A stretch of 16,084 nt of DNA. It comes from Nitrospirota bacterium. Lineage in GTDB: Bacteria > Nitrospirota_A > Leptospirillia > Leptospirillales > Leptospirillaceae. The position numbers were made by a program, and so were the translations under genes. Shown here one piece after another: positions 6,583 to 13,600 of this stretch (position 1 is the stretch's first letter; each line of letters opens with the position of its first letter). A model generated the notes under the pieces. The model saw only the letters and a program-made list of their open reading frames with translations. It was not told the DNA's origin and did not search any database. The stretch spans positions 1-16,084 of the forward strand of contig DAIBSV010000027.1 in the NCBI GenBank assembly GCA_027415455.1, written 5' to 3'.

Positions 6583-8085
6583 TCAGGGAGGGGATGTGGA
6601 GGGAGGCACGAGGGTCAACCAGTAGGCGTCCATCTCCTCCCGGAGGGCTCCGACCGCCCGCACGAACCTTTCGGCGGCCGCGCGGGGGGAGGAGGTCGAC
6701 CGGTGCATCTGCCGATGGGACTCCCGGGCCTCGTTCCAGGAAGGAAGGCGGTCGTAAAAGATCCCACGCTGGTCGAACCAGAGGTCCAGCGGACAGTCGC
6801 CGGGAGGATGGCCCTGTTCCCCGTTGGAGGAAAAAGGGCGGAAGGCGTATTCGAGAAAGGGGAGATCCTCGACGGGATAAACTGGAGCGGGATGCATCAC
6901 CTCCGGGGGAAGGGGGCGCTCAAGCCATGGAAAAATCTCCTCATCCGGCATCGGGCGGGCGAGGAGGTAGCCCTGGATCAGACGGCCTCCCATGCGAAGC
7001 CAGAGCGCAAGATCCTCGAAAAACTCTAGCCCCTCTCCGACCAGCCGGCTTCCCGAGAGGTCGGCCAGGAGAAGGGTCGATCCCACGACGGCAAAAGCAT
7101 TGGTAAAGCTCCTGAACCGTCGGAGAAAATAGGCGTCGAGCTTGATCTCCGTCACCCCGAGGTCCGCCGCGTAGTGGAGCGAGGAATATCCCGTTCCGAA
7201 GTCGTCGAGGGAGACTCCGAATCCGCGCCGCTTCAGCTCCTCCACAAGCCGTGTCGTCCGGGGCATGTCCTCGAGGGCGGCGCTTTCCGTGACCTCGAGA
7301 ACCAATCCATCCCCCCCGCCATGACCAACAGTTTCATCCACATTGGACAGGAATTCCTCATGAAGAAAATGGCTGGCTCCGATATTCAAAGAAACCCTCA
7401 GCGCGCGACCCGAGCGGAGAAACCGATCCCGAAGGGTCCGCGCCTGCCGGAGGGCGTGAAGGCCCAGCATCCGGATCAGGACGGGATCCTTCTCGACCTC
7501 GGACATGAAGGCTCCGGGAAGAAGCATCCGGTCCCCCTGCTTCCAGCGGACCAGCATCTCCACCCCTTCCACCTGTCCGGTCCGGCAGTCGAGCTGGGGC
7601 TGGACCCAGAAGACCAGATCGCCATTTTTGATGGCGGAGGGAAAGCTCCGGTGGGTCTCGATGCGTCGTTGCAGGGCGCTCGCGATCTCGCCGCCGAAAA
7701 ACCGGACGGTGTTCCGCCCGCCCCGTTTTGCGGCGTAGAGGGCCTCGTCCGCATGGGCGAGAAGATCCCGGTAGCTGTCGCCGACCTTTGAAGAAAGGGC
7801 CCAGCCGAGGCTTCCGGTGACAAGATTGAGACCGTGGTCGACCTTCCGGACCGTCTTCAGAACCTCCCGGGAAAAGTCTTCCGAAAGTTTTCGGGCTTCT
7901 TCCCTGGTGGGTCGCGGAAAACAGAAGCCGAATTCATCGCCACCCAAGCGCGCCACGAGGCCCTCCGGAGGCAATATTTCCCGCAGAAGGTCGGCAAGTT
8001 CCCTGAGGAGCCGGTCCCCTTCGCTGTGGCCGTAGGCGTCGTTCCATCCCTTGAAGCCGTCCAGGTCCAGGATCCCGAGGGCCAT
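6583..8085 (-). CDS. 3' part of frameshifted GAF-GGDEF-EAL gene (GGDEF core, EAL, CZB-like tail)
   Basis: 500 residues if read from the ATG at 8085, but this start lies inside a GGDEF domain whose first ~35 residues are encoded in another frame just upstream, so it is the distal half of one broken gene. It shows LDLDGFKGWNDAYGH, intact GGDEF (48-52, no RxxD site before it), then an EAL domain with EML (175-177) for EAL, VSLNIG, EVTES, LDDFGTG, IKLD, GEGLEF and QGYLLARPM. The catalytic acidic, Asn and Lys positions are kept. After ~405 comes a tail with CPLDLWF (C431) and SHRQMH (H457, H461), resembling the chemoreceptor zinc-binding CZB domain but apparently lacking its first His. GGAAGGGAGGGG before the ATG could act as a ribosome site, so a separate EAL protein might still be made. 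Converges on the reductase gene. Confidence 0.8.
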   Translation of the reverse strand: MALGILDLDGFKGWNDAYGHSEGDRLLRELADLLREILPPEGLVARLGGDEFGFCFPRPTREEARKLSEDFSREVLKTVRKVDHGLNLVTGSLGWALSSKVGDSYRDLLAHADEALYAAKRGGRNTVRFFGGEIASALQRRIETHRSFPSAIKNGDLVFWVQPQLDCRTGQVEGVEMLVRWKQGDRMLLPGAFMSEVEKDPVLIRMLGLHALRQARTLRDRFLRSGRALRVSLNIGASHFLHEEFLSNVDETVGHGGGDGLVLEVTESAALEDMPRTTRLVEELKRRGFGVSLDDFGTGYSSLHYAADLGVTEIKLDAYFLRRFRSFTNAFAVVGSTLLLADLSGSRLVGEGLEFFEDLALWLRMGGRLIQGYLLARPMPDEEIFPWLERPLPPEVMHPAPVYPVEDLPFLEYAFRPFSSNGEQGHPPGDCPLDLWFDQRGIFYDRLPSWNEARESHRQMHRSTSSPRAAAERFVRAVGALREEMDAYWLTLVPPSTSPP

Positions 8086-9782
8086 GCCCCTCCCTTCCCC
8101 GCCGTCTCCGAAAGAAGGCGGGAAACATCCTCGGAAAAAGCGTTCCGGTTGGGAAGGCCGGTCAGGGAATCCGTGATCGATATTCTGACGAGCCGCTCCT
8201 GGCGTTCCTGGAATTCGAGGGAAAAGGTGATGTCCCTGGAAAGTCCGGCCAGGAGGTTTTCCAGGGTCGCATCAAAAAAATCCTCCTGGCCAGAAACGAG
8301 ACCCATGAGACCGATCGCTTTCCCCTCCCTCCGGATCGCGACGGTCAGGGTGTTCCGAAGACCCCAGGGACGGGCCGCTTCCCTCACCGCATCCGAACAA
8401 AGCCACCCTTCCAGAAAAGGGATGAAGAGAACCTTCTCGCTTTCCAGGGTCCGGCTATGGATGAGACATCGGCCCGGATCCTCCGGGTCTATGGAAAAAA
8501 GGGCCCCCTCGAGGAAAGGGCTGGCGCGGCCCCTGGCCGACACCACCCGCACCTTCATGCGATCCTCGATGAGGGAGATGAATGCCACCTCGAGACCGGT
8601 CGACTGGACCAGAAGCTCGCAAAGACCGTCGAAAAGCCGCTGGGGAGGCGGATGGCGGGCCATCAGCTGGCTCGACTCACCCAGGGCCCGATAAAAGGCG
8701 GCGTACCGTTCGAGCCGGAGGCGGTCCTGGCTCTGGCTCAGGGCCATGCGGGTACTGGCCCCCAGCTGTGAGAGGAGGTCGACTACCGCCTCCCGCGGAC
8801 GGCGGACGGAAGAAAAGGCGGCCACGAGAAAGGCGGCGGGACGGTTGTCGGGGAAAAAGACCAGGGGGACGAGCATGAGGGACCGGAGGGGAGCCGTGTC
8901 ATTTTCCCGGTAGGATCCCTGCCCAATCTCCTCCCCGGAAATTTCGAGAAAGAGGGGAAAGGATCCTTCCTTCTCCGGAGGTCCCTCCAGGACTTTCCGT
9001 AGGAGTGCCTCGATCCGGAGGCCGGGCGATACCGGCCCGGATGCGTCGAAAAGCCGGATCTTCCCGCCATCCTCCCCTGTTCTCTTTTGTTCGAGGATCC
9101 AGGCCGCAGGAAGCGCCACGACATTGACGAGGGTCCGTAGAACATCCCTGAGAATCTCCGGGCCGGAAGGAGCGGCGAGAAACCGGGCCTGGAGGGCTTC
9201 AATGGCTGATTGGTAGAGCCGCCGGGCCTCGAGCTCCCGACTTTCCTCCCTGCGGTCGAGAAAGGTCCCGATGTCTATGGAGAAGGATTCAAGAATGGGG
9301 AGAATGTCGGGACTGAAGGTCGTGCGGGTATCCCGGTAGACTGAAAGAAGCCCCCACAGCCCGTCCCGGGTATGGATCGGAACCAGCGCGCTTCCACCCA
9401 GTCCATGTGCACAGGCCCGTTCTTTCCAGGCCTCCATCTCGGGGGGGAGGGCATCAGGAAGCATCGCGACCATGGGGTGTCCCGAGCGGAGAACCTGGCC
9501 CGCCGGCCCTTTTCCCATGGGGTCTCCGGCCGAGGCGGAAAGGTCGAGGCCCCGGGCATAGTCGGCTTCCGGTCCCTCGACAGCGATCAGGAGAACGGAA
9601 AGGGTATCCCGGTCAAGGCGGCCGATCGTCACAAGACGAGCGCCCAACTCCCCCACCAGAATCGTCGCCAGCTGGGAAAAGGTCTCACCGAGCGGTCGGT
9701 CGGTCGATCGGGCAAAGAGACGATTGGCCGACAGGGCCGCCCGGTAGAGTTCCTCGCGCGGCGTGATGTCGATAGGACTCAC
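7857..9782 (-). CDS. 5' part of frameshifted gene: three GAF domains and start of GGDEF
   Basis: The frame gives 641 residues from GTG 9782 (GGAGAG six bases upstream), 27 bases after the cupin stop, so it is probably co-transcribed with it. Real homology runs to about residue 564 (near base 8091): GAF domains at ~30-176, ~200-350 and ~380-523, then RISITDSLTGLPNRNAF, the opening of a GGDEF domain. Beyond that the frame gives a nonsense W/T/S/R-rich tail of ~75 residues to a stop at 7857, while the true continuation is in the frame starting at 8085. GAF domains bind small ligands such as cyclic nucleotides, haem or bilins; the ligand here is not evident, and no Cys-His bilin motif was noted. 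No membrane segment, so cytoplasmic. One extra G restores a single protein of ~1065 residues (GAF x3, GGDEF, EAL, CZB-like). Confidence 0.82.
   Translation of the reverse strand: MSPIDITPREELYRAALSANRLFARSTDRPLGETFSQLATILVGELGARLVTIGRLDRDTLSVLLIAVEGPEADYARGLDLSASAGDPMGKGPAGQVLRSGHPMVAMLPDALPPEMEAWKERACAHGLGGSALVPIHTRDGLWGLLSVYRDTRTTFSPDILPILESFSIDIGTFLDRREESRELEARRLYQSAIEALQARFLAAPSGPEILRDVLRTLVNVVALPAAWILEQKRTGEDGGKIRLFDASGPVSPGLRIEALLRKVLEGPPEKEGSFPLFLEISGEEIGQGSYRENDTAPLRSLMLVPLVFFPDNRPAAFLVAAFSSVRRPREAVVDLLSQLGASTRMALSQSQDRLRLERYAAFYRALGESSQLMARHPPPQRLFDGLCELLVQSTGLEVAFISLIEDRMKVRVVSARGRASPFLEGALFSIDPEDPGRCLIHSRTLESEKVLFIPFLEGWLCSDAVREAARPWGLRNTLTVAIRREGKAIGLMGLVSGQEDFFDATLENLLAGLSRDITFSLEFQERQERLVRISITDSLTGLPNRNAFSEDVSRLLSETAGKGGAWPSGSWTWTASRDGTTPTATAKGTGSSGNLPTFCGKYCLRRASWRAWVAMNSASVFRDPPGKKPENFRKTFPGRF
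8087..8100 (-). other. Frameshift site inside the GGDEF domain
   Basis: The upstream frame ends its homology at SETAGKGG and the downstream frame resumes at MALGILDLDGF, a -1 relation. The minus strand here is a string of G-runs (G4 at 8097-8100, G3 at 8092-8094, G4 at 8087-8090). Adding one G to the last run gives a continuous GGDEF domain. No classical X-XXY-YYZ slippery heptamer lies in the upstream frame, so an indel, either a mutation or a sequence error, is likelier than programmed frameshifting. Confidence 0.8.
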
Positions 9783-9809
9783 GGAAAACTCTCCAGATAG
9801 CTTTCGCGT

Positions 9810-10460
9810 TCAGGCGGCCGATGCCGCCAGGAGATGGCCGGTCTTGACGAAAATGGTGCATCCCCCGGTGGAGAAGGGGAAATGGCGACTCATGTGCGGG
9901 GCCCGGTACCAGGTTCCTTCGGGATAGGCTCCGTGCTCGTCCTCGAAGACCCCCGACAAAACGAGAATTTCCTCGCCGCCGAAGTGGCGATGTGGCTGAA
10001 AGACCGTGCCCGGGGACCAGCGGACGAGAGCCGTGTTCGCCGTTCCGCCCGAAAAAAGTGGAAACACGGAGAGTCCTTCCACCAGACCGGGGGACCAGCG
10101 GTCATCGGAAGGGATGATCCCGAGACTCCGCCGGTCCTCCTCAGGGAAGCGGCCGGATTTCACGAAAAGATACGCGCCCTCTTCCCGGACTGCAGGAGGG
10201 GCGATGGACTCCTCCAGACGGAGATAGGATCCCTTCGGCCAGAGCCGGCCCCCCGCTTCGATCTCGCCGGCCAGCACCAGAATCTCCCGGTCGGCCGGCT
10301 CCTCCGCCAGAAGTTGCCCCCCCGGAGGGATGGTGACGAAAAAAGTCCTTCCTCCTTCCGGAAAAGACTCGAGAAGACAGATCGAGCCATCCCGCCCTTC
10401 GACGTAATGTCGGTCCCCCGCATCCACGACCACCCGCAGCCCGCGATCGGCATTGAGCAT
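9810..10460 (-). CDS. ChrR-like cupin (double cupin) protein
   Basis: 216 residues from ATG 10460, which has GAGGAGG five bases upstream and begins MLNADRGLRVVVD, the usual opening of ChrR-like cupins; an in-frame ATG at 10529 adds 23 residues without such support. Two cupin barrels are visible. The second (~130-208) is strongly conserved, with PHRHFGGEEILVLSGVF (H157, H159, E163/E164), DEHGAYPEGTW, SRHFPFS (H193) and GCTIFVKTG, the expected metal-binding set. The first (~30-103) has the same shape (REILVLAGEI, then WPKGSYLR) but lacks the His ligands, so it is degenerate. In ChrR proteins this cupin is the C-terminal part of a zinc anti-sigma factor responding to singlet oxygen. Here no N-terminal anti-sigma domain and no sigma factor gene are seen, so it may be a stand-alone metal-binding sensor or enzyme. 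First gene of the unit with the GAF-GGDEF-EAL gene. Confidence 0.78.
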   Translation of the reverse strand: MLNADRGLRVVVDAGDRHYVEGRDGSICLLESFPEGGRTFFVTIPPGGQLLAEEPADREILVLAGEIEAGGRLWPKGSYLRLEESIAPPAVREEGAYLFVKSGRFPEEDRRSLGIIPSDDRWSPGLVEGLSVFPLFSGGTANTALVRWSPGTVFQPHRHFGGEEILVLSGVFEDEHGAYPEGTWYRAPHMSRHFPFSTGGCTIFVKTGHLLAASAA

Positions 10461-10506
10461 CCGGCCCTCCTCTGGTGAACATCCCATACGAAAAATCAAA
10501 TACTTT

Positions 10507-10536
10507 ATCCTATCGTCTTTTAAAGACATGATTCAA
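10507..10536 (-). promoter_or_regulatory. Candidate promoter with palindrome in its spacer, upstream of the cupin gene
   Basis: On the minus strand TTGAAT (plus 10531-10536) and TAGGAT (10507-10512) are 18 bases apart, each 4/6 to consensus. The spacer holds a perfect inverted repeat, GTCTTT-T-AAAGAC (10515-10527). The stretch is distinctly AT-rich against its surroundings. It would start transcription ~40 bases before the chosen ATG at 10460, which further argues against the upstream ATG at 10529. Confidence 0.35.
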
Positions 10537-10538
10537 GC

Positions 10539-10562
10539 TTCGACGAAGATCGGGGATCCCCG
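10539..10562. repeat. Two adjacent short palindromes upstream of the cupin promoter
   Basis: CTTCG-A-CGAAG (10539-10549) and CGGGGATCCCCG (10551-10562) are perfect inverted repeats placed back to back, just upstream of the candidate -35. The second has no T-run on the minus strand, so I do not call it a terminator for the large gene ending at 10674. Operator sites or chance are both possible. Confidence 0.35.
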
Positions 10563-10673
10563 GAAGAAAGCCTCCGCTCTCCCGGGATACCGCCTGCTGT
10601 CGGCTTCCATCCAGTTCGCACCCGGGCGTGATTTCTGTTTCGGATGAATTCCGGGGCGGGTCAGGGGGGAGGA

Positions 10674-13600
10674 CTATCGATCCTTCCTCTTCACAAGGCC
10701 GGCCTGGCGGAGAATCGAACGGACCTCTCCAACAAAAAGTGTACCCGCAGGGGTGTCAAAATACCCGGGAAAAGATGAGGCCATCAGGAGAATGGCTCCG
10801 GGAGCGTCCCCGCTCCAACGGACCGGGACAAGAACCAGGCTGCGAATTCCATGCGACCGAAGCATGACCGCCCCCTCCTCCGAAAGGTCAGGCCCCGGGC
10901 GAACGACTGGAAACGAGAGGATTTCGTCCGATCTCCATGCCTTCCTCAGGGGGGCCTTGAGAAAGTCGGGGAGACTCCCGTCCCCCAGGAAAGGGTCGGT
11001 GAGGCCACCGGCCCATTCCACCGGGAACCCGGCAGCGTTTTCCGGAGCGAGGACAAGGGCCGTTTCGATCCCTTCCATCCGGACGATTGTCCCGGCAAGT
11101 GCCCGGATGCGATCCGGATAATCCCGGCTCTCAAGAAGGAGGGCGCTCGCCGCGAGCATGGCATCCCTCCGCTCTCCCTCGGACTCTGCAATCCCTTCGA
11201 GCTCTTCTGCCAGCTCCACCCCCGAGCGATGGGCGACAATCGTCCAGAGAGAATTCCGGTCTCCAGGGGATATCGGCAATTTTTCGACAATTTCCAGGAG
11301 GGAGGCCATATAGACCCGCATGGCCTCCCCCATTTCGGCGGGAGAGACCCCGACCATGGCGTGGACCCGTCCTATGCGACGGGCTATCCGCCGGTGCTCC
11401 TCCAGGGAGAGATCCGGACTGAGAATTTCCCGCAGATGCCGCTCCTGTCTTTCCCTGAGAACGGCAAATTCCTTCGGGGAAAGCCTCCCGAGGATCTCCC
11501 GGCTTCGAGGATCCGCGGAGAGATTGTCATAAAAATATCCGGAAAATTCCGAAATTCCGACCGCGATGCGCTCCGAAATTTGTGAGAGAAGGTTCCTGGC
11601 CCTTTCCCCATAGGCATCGAAAAAGAGACGGGTCCGGAGCGGAGCCGCCAAGTCCGGCCGAGGGTGAGGGGCGACCCCTTCCTTCCAGATGGACCACCAG
11701 CGACTCCGGATGCCCTTTTGCCGTTTGGAGACATACAGGGCTTCGTCCGCACGACGCAACAGAACATCGGGTTCGGCGTCGTCTTCGGGCAAGAGGGTGA
11801 TCCCCATCGAAAATGCGACGGTCAGCCCCTTCTGCGGAGGCTCTTCCAGAAAATAGGGCTCGAGAAGAAGGTGTCCGATCCGCTCCATCGCGCCCTGGAC
11901 AGGGTCTTCGGCTCCTTCTTCATCGGCACTGGACGGAAGCTGGATGACCACGACGAATTCGTCCCCTCCAAGGCGGGCGACGATGTCTTCCCTCCGGATC
12001 CCTTCCTGTAGGCGGCGCCCCACGGCGGAAAGAAGCGCGTCTCCCGCGGCGTGTCCGTAGCTGTCGTTCACCCACTTGAAGTCGTCCAGGTCGAGGATCC
12101 CCAGAAGTGCCCGGCCATGACGCCTTCGAAGGGTGGCCAGGAGGGGGGGGAGGAATAGTCCCAGACCTCTCCTGTTCAGGAGTCCCGTCAGGGGATCTTC
12201 GACCGACAGGCTTTCCATCCTGCGAAGGAGTCTCAGGCGTTCGATGGTCCGGGAGGCATGATCGAGGATATTGCCGACGAGCTCCATGAGAATGAGATCG
12301 TCGAGCGATTTCGGATCCGAAAAGAACAGGACGACAATCGCCAGGGGAGGGTCTTCGGGGCGTGGCCCGGGGACAGGAAGGGAGACCACGAGAGAGATGG
12401 ACTCAAAGGGCGGCGTTCGATAGAGGTCGAGCATCCGGGGATCGGAGGCGGGATTCCTGACGAATACCGATTCTCGCAGCAAAAAGGCCCGTGTTGGAGT
12501 CGGAAGCGGACCGGTTGCAGGCATGACGGCTGGAACCTTGCCGGGGAGACTCCCGATAACACTGGCAAGATCTCCCCCAAGAAATTTCCTGACAAGGAAT
12601 TCTCCCTCCGGAACGAGGCAGTCGACAGCCAGAGTGTCGGTCCGCTCGGAAAAGATCCGGACCAGAAGCCGGAAGGCTTCTTCCTCCGTGGAGGCCGAGA
12701 GAAGCTGACGGGAAAATACCTGCAAGGCGGCCCTGTAGCTTTCGACACGGACCTGGCTATCGTGCCACTCCCGACGGTCAAGGTATGTGGCCACTTCGTT
12801 GATGATTTTCTGGAAAACGATCGCCGCTTCATCCCTGATCAGCTCATCTTCGGGAAAAAGAACTTCAAGGACGACTTTCTCCCCGCCCGATCGCACCGCC
12901 GTCGCGGTCAGCCCCCCCACAACCCTGTTACGGACCGTCCTCTCTCCCGGGGGCAACCCCTCATCCTTTTCCGCCGACAGGTAGATCTGGGGGCGACCGG
13001 TCCGGAGAGACTCCTCCAGGGCCCGGGCGTAAAGAGGACCATCCGGCCCCTGAACTTTCCCGAGAGGCTCATACCAGTCATCCGGACCCGAAAACGCCAT
13101 CCGCTCGACCACCGTCTCTCCGAACGGAAGCCGGCCGATATAGACCGCGGTTGCCCCAAGGACATCCCGAAGGGTGTCGCTAAGAGAGGCCAGAACTGGT
13201 AAAGCAGCTTCCGAGAGATCGCCCAGCCCCTGAGTCGTTTCCGAAAGGGCGCGGTAGAAGACAGAGGCCACACGGGCCCGGGATTCCGACTCCTTCAGCG
13301 TGGTGATGTCGGTCGCGATGCAAACAAGACCATCCCCGGCCCCTTCTCCCTTTACATCATTAAGGGAAGAAACGCTGACCCTGACCCAGAAAAGGCGCCC
13401 CCCCTCCGACCGGCACCGGAAAACATGGTCGGAAGAATTGCCGCCGAGCAGGGAATTCCAGATTTCCCCTTTCTCCATCCCGCCGGATTCCTCGAAAATG
13501 AAATCCGACGGATTTCTGCCCGAGAGACTTTCCTGGGAGTACCCGAACTTTTCCTGAAAGGAAGGGTTTGCCCAGAGAATCCGGCCTTCCCTGTCCAGCA

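Noticed and set aside
8091..8110. Programmed -1 ribosomal frameshifting to join the two halves of the GAF-GGDEF-EAL gene
   Set aside because: The zero-frame codons across the G-runs do not form an X-XXY-YYZ slippery heptamer; an indel explains the data more simply.
10551..10562. CGGGGATCCCCG as an intrinsic terminator for the giant cyclase gene
   Set aside because: No T-run follows on the minus strand, and it is over 100 bases beyond the stop at 10674.
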